Source: Symsagittifera roscoffensis (taxonomy: Eukaryota > Xenacoelomorpha > Acoela > Convolutidae). Taken from it: DNA of 64,000 bases. Positions 36,301-43,680 of this stretch are shown in pieces (the stretch's first letter is position 1; every line of letters starts with the position of its first letter). The translations under genes and the position numbers were made by a program. The DNA lies in the NCBI RefSeq assembly GCF_963678635.1, contig NC_087067.1, forward strand, positions 35,231,966-35,295,965, read 5' to 3'. The notes beneath the pieces are model-generated. The model did no database searches. It had not been told where the DNA came from and saw only the letters and a list, made by a program, of their open reading frames with translations.

Positions 36301-39300
36301 GACTCAATTGTGGCCCATTTGGACGAAAGTTCGAGCAGCCCTGAGCAGTTGAAAGAGTTCGCCAAGTTCTTCAGAGACACGGGGCTGTACGAGAAGGCGA
36401 TCAACTTGTATATTCAAGCCAAAGATGTGAGTTTATTTTTTGTGGATGTACCCTTGAGTTAACTCTCACTTAAGGGGAAGGTTTGTTCCGTGGACCCCTT
36501 CATTCCATAATTGGCCTATGCTGTCGAAGATTATAAGTTAGAGCGCATGTCTTTGCTTACTTTCTTTTTTTTGCCAGCACTGGAAATAAAGATTTTATCG
36601 CGTGAGATTTTGTTACATTAAGTTTCACATCATATAAGGTTGTTTTAGCAACATGATTATTACCCTGCACTTTTTCCGTGTTTTCAGTACGATGCCGCTC
36701 TTACGCTGCTGGAGGAAGCTGCTTCGGTGGACATCACAGAAGAAATGGCAGAGAAACTGTGTCCGGACAAGAGTGACAAGTCCATCGATAGCCGGCAGAG
36801 GAGTCAGCTGCTGACCAGACTTGCATACATCTGCCAGTCTCAGCAGAAGTATACCCTGGCTTACAAGAAGTTCCAACAGGCTGGAGATATCCAACAAGGT
36901 TCGTCTCATTACTTCATCAGCTTTAATGGCATATATTAAGAGTAATGAACGTAGTGACTCATATATAGGTCTTGCTGATTTTTTTTCAGGAAATCGTCCT
37001 AAAATTCTGATTTTTCGCGGTTTGTCTAGGGATTTCATTTCAAGTTCAGTGCATTTCTATTGTTAAAAGGAAAGCAAACTCCCTATCTAACAACAAAATT
37101 ATAAAGGTCACGAAAAACGTGATCGACTTCTAATTTCGAAACTGGAAATTAATTATGAGATTGCCCAGCGAAATTAAATTTTTGCCTAATGATCCAGTTT
37201 GCTCAAATTGGGTTAAGTTTAACAAAAAAGTGTCCATCATAAATTGCTTTACAAATTCAAAGAGCTTTAGGGCCATCTATTTTTTCTTCGAATTTCATAA
37301 GTTGAAGGTTTTTGAAAAAACAAGTCAGTTTTTATTTCAGTTTCCTTTTGTTCATTACTCTTTTCCAACTGTCAGTTGGCTATGTTTTGTACTATTTGTT
37401 CAGTAACCAGTTATTCTAGTTGATATTTTTTGTTTGTTTCAGGCTTCAAAGCGCTGCTCAAGTCTGGCGATGTGGAGCTGATCTTCAAGACTGCCAAGGT
37501 GTCCCGCAAGCCGGAGTTGATGGTGGATGCGGCCAACTACTTCAAGACTCTGCAGTGGGTCCAGGCAGAAGACGTAGTCATGAAGATCATAGAGCTGTAC
37601 CAGAAGGCCAAAGCCAATGAACTCCTCGCCCTATTCTACATATCCTGTGCTGAACTGGAAATGGACCAGTTTCAAGTACGTATACTGCATCGGTGGAGAT
37701 GTGTTATCGTTTCTGGATGTTTTTGAATGACAGTTCGAAGCCTTATAAAACTGAAGTCTTAGACAAATTATACTCGAGATAAAAGTCCGTGAACGTGTTG
37801 GAAGTGTTTAACGTTGGAAGTGATTCAGAACAGTGTTTTTTTGGACTAGTCTACGCTTTGTTTGTGTTTATCAGTTTGTGATGTTAGGCGTATGAGAAGG
37901 CGGTGGATGCGTTGAATGAAGCGGAAAAGGAGCTGAGCAAAGCACTGGTCAACCACAAGGACCCCATGCGAATAGAGAGTGCCCTGGCCCAGATCAGGCA
38001 CAGGGTCACCCTCATCAATACATTCTTACAGAACGACGTCACCACGTAATAACATCTTATTTATCCCACCATCTGAGCCCCCTTTTCCCTCAGAATTTAA
38101 AAGCCTACAACAAGACAAAACATCATTGACGGTCGTCATTTTGTTGAAGGATTCTATTTTTAGCCTGTTTTGCTTCCAAATAAAAGAAAGAAAAAGCTCA
38201 AACAAGAGACATACCGTGGTTTGCAATGAAACCCTTAAATGTTACATTAGGATTGCCACATTGTTTCGTCAAGAATTTTATCCGTCTGCGATCGCTAACT
38301 GGTGGCGATAGTTGTTGTAGTTCCCATTTTTCTATCTTTGTGCTGTTGTGTAGTACGGACAAGGAGCAGGTGGCACGTGTGAATGGGGCACTGAGGGCCA
38401 TCCTGGAAGACTCCAGTTTCCAGAGATTCCCTCGAGAAAGAGACATATTCACACGCATGCTGGCAAACTTCCTCGCCACTGAACAGAACGAAAAAGTTAG
38501 TCTAGTTTTGCTTCCGATGTTTTCACTGTGGGGTTTTGTTGAGGTATCAAGTCAGTATTGATACCTGAATTCAGTATCTCTTTTCGAAGTTCTCTTTTCA
38601 GAATCAGAATAGTTCAAGAAGTTTGAGTAACAAGAAGTAGCTTCTTGACGATAAAAATGACAATAGCCTATTATGTTTGTGTCTCATGGTTTTCTGCCAC
38701 TGATTTTTGTTGTATTTGCTTCTTGTGCAGGCTTTCAGTTGTCTGGAGACTCTGCATGGGTTGGATGAAGGTGTGCGTGCACTGCGCAGACTGTTCCCGG
38801 GAGGCAGTGAGGCCGGACCCAAGGACGAGGCGGCCATGGGCAAAGTGAATCTACTGGTGGAGAAAGTGTGTGAACGAGTGGACAGGCCCGAATTGGCAGT
38901 CAAGTTTAAAATCGGTAGATAAACTGAACTATCTTTTGTTAATACTCTGCATGGCTGATATCAACTTGTACTAAGCAAACCTTACAAATTACTGATTGTT
39001 CCGACTATTTGAAAAATGGGGAGGAACTTTGTATTCGGGTGTTTTAGTTTTTTTGTTTTCCACGCAAAATCAGGTATCACAAATAATTATCGAAATGGGT
39101 CGGCTGATATATCATATTGAAGCCCTTTCAGTGTCGAGAAAAACCGGTTTGAAATTTCTGATTTTTGGTCCATTTTCGAACTAATATGGTGTGAGCGTGA
39201 AGGCTTACAATAGCTTAGTTAAGCTTACTTAAAGCCGTAAAAACTTAGTTTTACTCAAATAAAAGTAGTTGGAGTTTTTTGCGCCATTTTGTAAACAAAG

Positions 39301-39726
39301 GCTGAAAATTCCAAAAGTTTCGGCCATTTTTTATACAATTTTTGTTTCGTTTTTCTAGTCAATTTTCTTCAAAAACTGTTTTCCGAATGGCTTTTTTTAC
39401 CATGACTGTTAAATATGCCTAAGTTTTTTTTCGTTCAGATCTTTTATATCACACCATGGGGAAAAACAATTTCGTATTGAGCAAAAACTCAGGGTTTTGG
39501 GATGTTAAGGTCCACTGTGATGTCAACACTCTCCTGGTATATTTTGCTTGCTTGTGTCATTTGTTGGAACGTCATTGCTAGATGTCTAAGTAGTATGGGG
39601 TATATGATTTTAGGAGTGAACTATGGCGTGAACAAGGGTGGCAATGGGATAAATGAGGACAGCTATGAGGACAGTGGAGGGGAGGATGAGATAGAACGGG
39701 ACTTGGACGAGGACCTGGATGACTAG
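12234..39726 (+). CDS. IFT140: IFT140, intraflagellar transport complex A subunit (25 coding exons)
   Basis: This is the gene for IFT140, a core IFT-A protein that drives retrograde transport in cilia and entry of membrane receptors. I joined 25 exons by GT-AG sites; phases agree throughout and the total is 5,073 nt (1,690 residues plus stop), against about 1,460 in human. Residues 1 to about 860 are the WD40 propeller half; about 900-1,600 are the TPR/alpha-solenoid half; the last 36 residues are an acidic tail, as in the human protein. Strong family landmarks are [14 protein letters not shown] (exon 12), [12 protein letters not shown] and AKMCLGNM (exon 13), FDVPRML (exon 16), FKWWAQF (exon 17) and ITEEMAEKL (exon 20). 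Extra length comes from low-complexity inserts in exons 6, 10 and 18. Family identity is near certain; exact ends of a few exons are inferred. Confidence 0.96.
12393..13164 (+). repeat. IFT140 intron 1 with copy of dispersed repeat B
   Basis: AT-rich intron. From about 12,650 to 13,135 it holds a diverged copy of a dispersed repeat recognised by CCAGCGAAATGAAA, AAACAAGTCAG and GGCTCTTCAACTGTCTG. Other copies are at 19.2, 21.9, 33.5, 35.2 and 37.0 kb. Confidence 0.6.
13165..13407 (+). CDS. IFT140: IFT140 exon 2 (residues 54-134)
   Basis: Encodes [17 protein letters not shown], the WHP-type WD40 blade conserved in IFT140, then ICRLITGDK. Phase 0 at both ends. It is followed by a very short intron of 82 bp. 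Confidence 0.93.
13490..13623 (+). CDS. IFT140: IFT140 exon 3 (residues 135-178)
   Basis: Encodes [16 protein letters not shown], the end of a propeller blade. Acceptor GATAG, donor GTTAGT with T at +3. Ends in phase 2; the split codon AT|G joins to exon 4. Confidence 0.9.
13624..15451 (+). other. IFT140 intron 3, mostly unique AT-rich sequence
   Basis: A 1.8-kb intron. I see a 43-bp direct repeat around 13,957-14,040 (CAAAAGATGTC twice) and a diverged piece of repeat B near 14,400, otherwise nothing recognised. Confidence 0.5.
15452..15779 (+). CDS. IFT140: IFT140 exon 4 (residues 179-288)
   Basis: Encodes [16 protein letters not shown], equivalent to the LAKAAVSGDEKALDMF region of human IFT140, then [10 protein letters not shown]. 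Acceptor TTCAG, donor GTAAGG, ending in phase 0. Confidence 0.95.
15802..16482. mobile_element. 681-bp foldback MITE with TA target duplication (intron 4)
   Basis: The two halves are imperfect inverted copies over about 330 bp. Left end AACAGTGCTGATTTAGATTA pairs with right end TAATTTAAATCAGCACTGTT, and deeper ATCCAACAAAGTTCTTGAAA pairs with TCTAGAACTTTGTTGGACTG. The element is flanked by TA at 15,800-15,801 and 16,483-16,484. No coding capacity. TA duplication suggests Tc1/mariner-type mobilisation, though two bases are weak evidence. Confidence 0.75.
16692..16986 (+). CDS. IFT140: IFT140 exon 5 (residues 289-386)
   Basis: Encodes the link into the second propeller half ([15 protein letters not shown]). 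Ends in phase 1 with donor GTTAGT. Confidence 0.92.
17151..17452 (+). CDS. IFT140: IFT140 exon 6 (residues 387-487)
   Basis: Encodes [19 protein letters not shown], a typical WD40 strand. A Ser-rich insert ([15 protein letters not shown]) is not expected in vertebrate orthologues. Donor GTATTG, phase 0. Confidence 0.93.
17599..17712 (+). CDS. IFT140: IFT140 exon 7 (residues 488-525)
   Basis: Short exon of 38 codons, phase 0 at both ends, ending [10 protein letters not shown]. It matches the ISGVFATK position of human IFT140 before the next blade. Confidence 0.9.
18427..18606 (+). CDS. IFT140: IFT140 exon 8 (residues 526-585)
   Basis: Encodes [17 protein letters not shown], a blade matching human AVAVWNGRQVAIFEL, and ends at LQVRNLQ. 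Phase 0; donor GTTAGC. Confidence 0.94.
18887..19147 (+). CDS. IFT140: IFT140 exon 9 (residues 586-672)
   Basis: Encodes [10 protein letters not shown], matching GTVKQLLLF in human, then FNLSKREAK. Phase 0 at both ends; donor GTATTC. Confidence 0.95.
19190..19640. repeat. Dispersed repeat B copy in intron 9
   Basis: Contains GCAAACTCCTTTACCGAACA and a TTGACTTCTAGTTTCGAAA block shared with copies at 22.0, 33.6 and 37.1 kb. Function unknown; probably part of a non-autonomous element. Confidence 0.6.
19641..20711 (+). other. Rest of intron 9, AT-rich, nothing recognised
   Basis: No ORF, hairpin or tRNA-like head found in this stretch. Variants of the motif TCTGTCTGTCCGAACTTTTT recur on both strands near 19,700 and 20,210, perhaps marking a diverged repeat. 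Confidence 0.4.
20712..21071 (+). CDS. IFT140: IFT140 exon 10 (residues 673-792)
   Basis: Encodes [16 protein letters not shown] and [17 protein letters not shown], matching human VNHFWDQSEPRLFVCEA. Between them is a lineage-specific acidic/Ser insert containing [12 protein letters not shown]. Donor GTTAGT, phase 0. Confidence 0.95.
21360..21912 (+). mobile_element. SINE-like element, type I, copy 1 (intron 10)
   Basis: A tRNA-like head near 21,757-21,822 has GGTCGAGAGGTGAGGG (A-box region) and CAGGTTCGTACTT (B-box region). The tail at 21,886-21,912 (GCGCCGCTCAGTTTCGCCTG) is the shared 3' tail. About 400 bp of homology continues upstream from GTCGCAAATATTGG, so the repeated unit is larger than a minimal SINE. 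Confidence 0.7.
21930..22262. repeat. Dispersed repeat B copy between two type I elements
   Basis: Carries TCGACTTCTAGTTTCGAAAA, ATTTCCGAGCGAAAT and GTCAGTCGGCTATGTTT, ending in a partial tail-like AAAGCGAGTG. It separates the two type I copies of intron 10. Confidence 0.6.
22265..22830 (+). mobile_element. SINE-like element, type I, copy 2 (intron 10)
   Basis: The best preserved tRNA-like head of type I: TTGGCTGTGTGGATAGTGCA (A box) near 22,640 and GCAGATTCGAATCCTACA (B box) near 22,690, correctly spaced for a pol III internal promoter. The tail GCGAAGCGCAGCTTTACCTC ends at about 22,826. Upstream homology starts at AAGTCGCAAATATTG. Confidence 0.8.
22949..23155 (+). CDS. IFT140: IFT140 exon 11 (residues 793-861)
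   Basis: Encodes VVVAMFFVD and [14 protein letters not shown], equivalent to LLGMEVPYYYFTRK, the end of the propeller half. Donor GTCAGT, phase 0. Confidence 0.93.
23341..23525 (+). CDS. IFT140: IFT140 exon 12 (residues 862-922)
   Basis: Starts with a Ser-rich linker, then [11 protein letters not shown] and [14 protein letters not shown], the first helices of the TPR half and among the best conserved parts of the family. Donor GTAAGT, phase 2. Confidence 0.96.
23930..24512 (+). mobile_element. SINE-like element, type I, copy 3 (intron 12)
   Basis: Same layout as the intron 10 copies: upstream block with TTGACATTCGAATAATTA, tRNA-like head CTGGCTGAATGGTAAGTGCG near 24,327 with a decayed B box, and tail TTTGCGAAGCGCAGCTCGCC. 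The tail ends about 26 nt before the exon 13 acceptor. Confidence 0.75.
24538..24718 (+). CDS. IFT140: IFT140 exon 13 (residues 923-983)
   Basis: Encodes [19 protein letters not shown] and [10 protein letters not shown], nearly identical in layout to human. The SINE-type tail described below ends about 26 nt upstream of the acceptor. Donor GTCAGT, phase 0. Confidence 0.96.
24915..25008 (+). CDS. IFT140: IFT140 exon 14 (residues 984-1014)
   Basis: Encodes [19 protein letters not shown], matching EDAEQLYRKCKRHDLLNKF. Ends in phase 1 with donor GTAAAA. Confidence 0.93.
25438..25600 (+). CDS. IFT140: IFT140 exon 15 (residues 1015-1068)
   Basis: Encodes [19 protein letters not shown], matching VAEHHDRVHLRSTYHRYAG. 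The acceptor is a weaker TTTCAAG; the phase (split Val codon G|TG) supports it. Donor GTTAGT, phase 2. Confidence 0.9.
26250..27795. repeat. Satellite-like tandem array, ~165-bp unit, about 9 copies (intron 15)
   Basis: The anchor CCTGTAG or a variant occurs at 26,406, 26,573, 26,734, 26,901, 27,069, 27,234, ~27,402, 27,575 and 27,695, giving spacings of 161-173 bp with a short last unit. Each unit also carries CTTGCCTCCAAATATGACTG and GTAGTTTTCGAGATATGACG. Central units are most alike; both edges decay. Confidence 0.9.
27796..28990 (+). other. Rest of intron 15 with short direct repeat and a SINE-type tail
   Basis: A 32-bp perfect direct repeat containing CTATCGAGACATACGAAAAC lies at 28,642 and 28,702 (offset 60 bp). 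The shared 3' tail appears at 28,793-28,823 (GCGAAGCCCAGCTTAACCTG). No ORF recognised. Confidence 0.6.
28991..29086 (+). CDS. IFT140: IFT140 exon 16 (residues 1069-1100)
   Basis: Encodes [17 protein letters not shown], matching YEKSDTHRFEVPRMLSE. It is preceded by a 3.4-kb intron and followed by a 3.2-kb one. Donor GTGAGT, phase 2. Confidence 0.96.
29087..30059 (+). other. Intron 16, first part, nothing recognised
   Basis: AT-rich sequence without an ORF or repeat that I can relate to other parts of the window. Confidence 0.4.
30060..30160 (+). mobile_element. tRNA-like SINE head, third type (intron 16)
   Basis: CCTAGCGGTGGAGTCTCTAG resembles a tRNA A box and GGGAAGTTCAAATCTCGGG a B box, at tRNA-like spacing (about 35 nt apart). 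No matching shared tail found within 300 bp, so it may be truncated or unrelated. Confidence 0.45.
30580..31620 (-). pseudogene. MULE transposase relic with FLYWCH-like part (intron 16)
   Basis: On the minus strand from 31,620: a zinc-finger-like piece (YKCNCLVC...[17 protein letters not shown]), similar to FLYWCH domains. Further on, a stretch with DFE-like CFEINK, then [17 protein letters not shown] at about 30,940, the CxFH-x-CQ..WR signature of Mutator-like transposases. It continues with [20 protein letters not shown] and FNYFVRTIT. Stops and frameshifts are frequent, so it is inactive. Inserted opposite to IFT140. Terminal repeats were not found. Confidence 0.75.
32279..32411 (+). CDS. 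IFT140: IFT140 exon 17 (residues 1101-1145)
   Basis: Encodes [19 protein letters not shown] and [10 protein letters not shown], a clear TPR repeat. The acceptor TTGCAG lies about 30 nt past a SINE-type tail. Donor GTAAGT, phase 0. Confidence 0.95.
32799..33322. mobile_element. 524-bp hAT-type MITE with 8-bp target duplication (intron 17)
   Basis: The left end CAGTGGTAGGGAAACAATTA and the reverse complement of the right end, CAGGGCTAGGGAACAATTAA, match and fit the hAT terminal consensus (CAG..G.AGGGAA). The flanks are GTCAGGAC at 32,791-32,798 and again at 33,323-33,330, a perfect 8-bp duplication as made by hAT transposases. The inside is rich in CAATTAATTG palindromes and has no coding capacity. 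Confidence 0.9.
33450..33800. repeat. Dispersed repeat B copy in intron 17
   Basis: Shares AGGTCACGAAAAACGTG, TTTCCCAGCGAAATGAAAAT and CTCAAATTGGACTAATTTTA with the copy at 37.1 kb. Confidence 0.65.
34480..34921 (+). mobile_element. SINE-like element, type II, copy 1 (intron 17)
   Basis: Head at 34,621-34,690: GGATCTGTAGTGTAGAGGTA (A box) and GGGTTCAAACCTGGACAGG with a perfect B-box core. The body holds GGCTTGCGTCA and TTTTGTAGACTC, and the tail AAGCGAAGTGCAACTTCGAC ends near 34,920. Homology with the 42.0 and 45.0 kb copies extends ~130 bp upstream of the head. Confidence 0.8.
35165..35442 (+). repeat. Two further shared 3' tails and a repeat B piece before exon 18
   Basis: Tail 1 at about 35,172-35,214 (GCGAATCTCCGTTTTGACTC) and tail 2 at 35,391-35,426 (TGCGAAACTCTGCTTTGACT). 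A repeat B fragment with CTTTTCCAATTGCTTGTTGG lies between. Tail 2 ends 16 nt before the exon 18 acceptor. Confidence 0.6.
35443..35637 (+). CDS. IFT140: IFT140 exon 18 (residues 1146-1210)
   Basis: Encodes an insert ([17 protein letters not shown]) followed by [13 protein letters not shown], which matches AASYHLARQYESQ of human. Acceptor TTCAG a few bases past a SINE-type tail; donor GTGAGC; phase 0. Confidence 0.93.
36025..36426 (+). CDS. IFT140: IFT140 exon 19 (residues 1211-1344)
   Basis: Longest exon (402 nt), several TPR helices: [37 protein letters not shown] and [15 protein letters not shown]. Phase 0; donor GTGAGT. Confidence 0.96.
36688..36898 (+). CDS. IFT140: IFT140 exon 20 (residues 1345-1414)
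   Basis: Encodes [11 protein letters not shown], then [11 protein letters not shown], the conserved ITEEMAEKM site, and [13 protein letters not shown]. Donor GTTCGT, phase 1. Confidence 0.95.
36899..37442 (+). repeat. Intron 20 filled by dispersed repeat B
   Basis: Almost the whole intron is one copy: GGTCACGAAAAACGTGATCG, TTGCCCAGCGAAATTAAA, AAACAAGTCAGTTTTTATTT and CTTTTCCAACTGTCAGTTGG in the order seen elsewhere. The most complete copy of the window. Confidence 0.65.
37443..37675 (+). CDS. IFT140: IFT140 exon 21 (residues 1415-1492)
   Basis: Encodes [19 protein letters not shown] and [19 protein letters not shown], matching the late TPR units of the human protein. Donor GTACGT, phase 0. 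Confidence 0.95.
37888..38045 (+). CDS. IFT140: IFT140 exon 22 (residues 1493-1544)
   Basis: Encodes [19 protein letters not shown] and the [10 protein letters not shown] helix. Donor GTAATA, which also forms an in-frame stop if not spliced; phase 2. Confidence 0.9.
38354..38495 (+). CDS. IFT140: IFT140 exon 23 (residues 1545-1592)
   Basis: Encodes [19 protein letters not shown] and [10 protein letters not shown], the penultimate solenoid helices. Donor GTTAGT, phase 0. Confidence 0.92.
38731..38914 (+). CDS. IFT140: IFT140 exon 24 (residues 1593-1653)
   Basis: Encodes [19 protein letters not shown], matching the TAYRFLEEM helix region. The donor GTAGAT would otherwise read into a stop after IGR. 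Phase 1. Confidence 0.9.
39614..39726 (+). CDS. IFT140: IFT140 exon 25, acidic tail and stop (residues 1654-1690)
   Basis: Encodes VNYGVNKGG and an acidic end ([13 protein letters not shown]) before TAG. Human IFT140 likewise ends in an acidic run, so this is the true C terminus rather than intron read-through. Confidence 0.88.
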
Positions 39727-40072
39727 CAACGGTAGTAGCAGAAGACGACATCAATAACAACATCCATGAGGAGGACAGAAAGATAATGAAAGCTACAGCA
39801 ATCTAGACGTAAACTTAGTTAGATAAAGGGAAGAAAAGGGGAAACATAATTGAACTGAACTCATTTTGACTCTCGATATTGGATTGAATTCCAGCAGCTG
39901 ACAAATGATGCGATAAAATATTTTTTAATAGAACCTTGATGTTACAAACTTCAGGGTTTTAAATTTCGATTTGCCTAATTGAATCAGATGATGTAAAATA
40001 AGTAAAAATGTACAAACAGTTGAAGTTCAGATGATAAATCGCTTAACTTCTGAATGTGCTATTTAACGGCTT

Positions 40073-40103
40073 ATTAAATTGATTCTCGGTAGAGCTGTAA
40101 ATA
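40073..40103 (+). terminator. Possible IFT140 polyadenylation region
   Basis: No AATAAA was seen in the first ~350 nt after the stop. ATTAAA lies at 40,073 with TGTAAATA (a Pumilio-type element) at 40,096 and a GT-rich stretch after it. Weak, short motifs, so a tentative call. Confidence 0.25.
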
Positions 40104-40719
40104 TTGTGTATCATTATGATCTATGTATATTTCATGTAAATTATGTAACTTTTAGAATTGAAAAGATAAGTGTAAGTGGTTTAGCACTTACTTAGGTCTT
40201 TTTTTTGTAAGGAAATTTTAATAAGCTTGCACTCAAATGTAGTTTTTCAGAGTTAAATGTTTGATTTCCTTTTAAATTGCATTCAAACGCATTAGCTAAA
40301 AAGATGGGAAATTACAGTTTCTAATTTCGAATTTATAAATGCAAAAAAATTAAATCATTTTCTGAAGATGGAAGTTGATTATTGAAGTCCCAGCAGAATT
40401 TTAAAACTCTTCAACCGTTAACTTCAAATTTTCTTTGTTTTGTCGGAAAATATAAATCATGGAAGAAATTGGAAACTCAAAAATTGTTGAGCAACATAGT
40501 TTCATAAGTCTTATTAAACGTTAATTACACAAGCATAGCTTGTGTTAAAGTATGAACTAACTTTTTTTTCCAACCAAAGTCGCAAAAGTTGTTGACACAA
40601 TTGTGTTCATTTTGAGAGTGTTCATTTTGATGATCAATAACCAGCTGTTAATTTTAGCCAATGCTATGGAGATTTACACAAATTATTATACTACAAATTC
40701 ATGTTTGATATATTTTTTT

Positions 40720-41680
40720 GACGTTCTGTTGTTTTGACGCTTTGGAAAGTTATCGTTTTTCTCAAAAACTACGTTACCGATTTTCAAGTAAGTGGTACTC
40801 CCTTGTGTGCCTGCATACTCCCCTATGCTCTTTTTTTTTACCTTACCTCACTTTCTACAGCCTTCGAAAAAGTCAGGAGAATTTTTTAAGCCAATTTTTG
40901 ATTTTCATACACGAAAACTACCCACGCAACTCTGCGAGTTAAGGTTCACTGGATAGAACAGGTTGTGGGAAGCTCCCCTACATCAGCGTCTATGCCCAAA
41001 TCTTGTTTTACACGAAAAGTTATGGCTTTCAAAAAAGTCAATTTTTCGAGTCTTTGACCATTTTCTGAAACTACAATCTCAAATCTGATAAATTATTTTC
41101 AATCGAACGGACGGGTTGTAGGAAGCTCCCCTGCACTATCGGCTATGCTCTAGTGTTTAGACAAAAAAACTATGACGAAGAATAATCAAATTCAGGATTT
41201 GCCTTTTTTCTTGAAATTTATCGATTGTTCTCGAAAACTACCCTCCCAAAATCTGAAAGGGTTGTGGGGAGCTCCCTTGCTTAAATGATTATTTTATACA
41301 CAATTTTTTTTTCAAAAAGTTATGATCCTCGGAAAAATCAAGGGAAAGGGTTGTAGGTAGCTCTGCAAAAATGATAATGCCTAATTATTTTTAACACAGT
41401 CACGACGCTCCAAAAAATCACATTCGCTTTTTTGACCGTTTTTTCGAGCTTGACTTTTCTCAAAAAGTTACCTCGCAAAAACTGAGGTTTTGATTTCAAT
41501 GAGTAGAATGGGTTTTGGGAAGGTTCGACACATACAAGACTGCCTGTGTTTTTACGCCAAATTATATGGCGCCGAAAATTCAAAAATTTCGATTTTCTTT
41601 ACCGTATTATAAAACTTGATTTCTCTTAAAAACTAACCACCCAAAACTAATGAGCAAGGTTTTTAGCATCTTTCAACCTA
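40720..41680. repeat. Degenerate ~150-bp tandem repeat inside copy 1
   Basis: The phrase GGTTGTGGGAAGCTCCC or a variant recurs near 40,960, 41,110, 41,260, 41,348 and 41,511, each preceded by a block with GAAAACTACC and a Phe-rich T/A tract. Decayed satellite. The deletion in copy 2 ends in the last unit. Confidence 0.65.
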
Positions 41681-42046
41681 ACAAGCGCTTGTTATCTCTT
41701 CATTTTTCTGGGGAGATTTAAGTAATTGATATAATCAACAGATTTTCAAGTCAGTAAATTGGGATTTACTTTTCTTTGCTCTAGGTCTGTTTTTGAAATT
41801 ACCCTTGTCCTTCCGCATCAATACAAAAGACTGGTGACTGATGGAAATGTATGGGATCGCATTTTTTTGTATTATTTTTTTTTGTTTTTCGAGAGGCTTT
41901 CGAAACTTTTCCTTTTTCTTAAAAACTACTTTACCAACTTTGAAAGTGTTTATTTTGATCAAGGACCAGCTGTTCAGTACAGCCAATGCTAAGCGTATTA
42001 GCGCACAAAAATTTATTTTACAAATAGCACTTAAGCTTCAAGGTAT

Positions 42047-42386
42047 CACGGATCTGTAGCGTAGAAACAGGGAAGGAGACCCGCAACAAAATAACGGTTC
42101 GAACCTGGTCAGGTTCGGACGTTGTAAATGAATTTTTCGTTTACTAGTTTAAATGCGTCCGCTATAAATTTAAGCATGTTAATTGGCAAGGTTTTTTTTC
42201 TTCTGACTGCTTCTGCTTTTGTGTTAAGTTTGACCTGCGTCACTTCGCAATTATGTAGACTCATAAATGGCTTGCTTCATCTAAGAAATTTTGTAGACTC
42301 AAATTTTTACTCATTCTGTATTTCCCAGTAGCGTTATTAATCATATTTTTGCTTGTGTGTGCAAAGTGCAACTTCACCTGTGTATA
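42047..42386 (+). mobile_element. SINE-like element, type II, copy 2
   Basis: Head CGGATCTGTAGCGTAGAAAC and CGGTTCGAACCTGGTCAGG (perfect B box), body as in the 34.6-kb copy, tail GCAAAGTGCAACTTCACCTG. It lies inside duplication copy 1. Confidence 0.8.
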
Positions 42387-43609
42387 TTTTCTATTTGGTA
42401 GGTTGAATCAATAATGGACGATGGGCACTATCTAAAAAATAAATCCTGATTATAACTAAAACGAACAACTTTATAGCTGATATTTTTACCAGGAATATCG
42501 TTGTTCACATAATGACTAGAACTTTCGGCATTTACAATTTTATGCTTACGACAATCAATCAAGATTGGAGAATTGCTGAACTACTAATAGCCGTTCTTGT
42601 TAAAATAGTTTTCAATGGTGGCAGTAAGCTAATTATCAAACCTCAAGTTTCAAATTTTCTAAAACGTTTTGGTTGAATTGGTAGCTGCAACGGTATTCCC
42701 AGCCGCGCTTATGCCTTGTAATGTATTCAGTTGTATGTTTTTGTACTGACACGAATAATCGCAGAAAAAGTGTTAATGAGCAAAAAAAAAAGACATCCTG
42801 TTTTCGGTTATATTCAATTTCTAGAATATCTTAAAAATTTTTCAGCAAATGCATCATAAAAGTTTCAAGCAATCCGACTTTTAAGTATTCTTTATTTCTG
42901 TTTGCTAATTTCAAAGCAAATTGCACTGCATTAGCCCTTCAAAAAGCAATCTTTCATGAAGTCTTCTGAAGAAAACGGTTTTTCCTTTGATCCAGGAATT
43001 TCACCTAAGATAAGCTTTTTCAGCTAAATCGTTGTAAGCATATAATTTCAAAATATTTCAAACTTAGTCAACTCCTGGAAATTACTAAATCTGTTTTGTT
43101 TTGACTTGAATTTTTTCTCACTTTCTGGTCTTTGTAGGCCACTTGTGAGTATTTCTTAGCTTCGTGAGCTATAAATTACATTAAGTTAACTAAGATGTAT
43201 AACGATTTATTAATTTAATTTGTTATACAGCTAAGTAATTGAGCTCCTAGTCTAAACAAATGATAACATAAGTGCGCTCTGGGCAATTTGGTGTACAATC
43301 AGTCCAATGTTAATTTAAACATAAATTGCAATTTTCTGCGAATTTCGTGTCTTCATCGGTGCATAATGCAATTCTATGCGTTTTCCAAAGCACTTTTTAC
43401 CTTTGCGATAAATTTTGGTGTAACAGCGTTGGAACTAGTTTTTGTTCTCCGCGAAGAGTTCTCAGAAAATATTTATCAGTATAATGTAAAAGTTGGCCGT
43501 AAATGTAGAGAGCTTTCCAATTATTACGGTTCCGAAATTTATATTTTGTTCGTTGCCTAAGTTGATCAACAGAAACAGCTGCATGTGGGTTCATAAGGAA
43601 TTCAAAATA

Positions 43610-43680
43610 TAATTCGGCGAAGGATACGCCTAAGAAGGCAAAACTTGCGGATTCAAGTCTCACCATGAATTTTTTTCAAA
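43610..43680 (+). repeat. tRNA-like patch, present in both duplication copies
   Basis: GCCTAAGAAGGCAAAACTTG followed by GCGGATTCAAGTCTCACCA looks like the anticodon-to-T-arm part of a tRNA or a SINE head; the other copy is at about 46,640-46,700. The A-box half is not clear, so I do not call a tRNA gene. Confidence 0.35.

Noticed and set aside
42055-42120. A true tRNA gene
   Set aside because: No cloverleaf beyond the B-box arm; it is repeated at 34.6 and 45.0 kb within a larger element.
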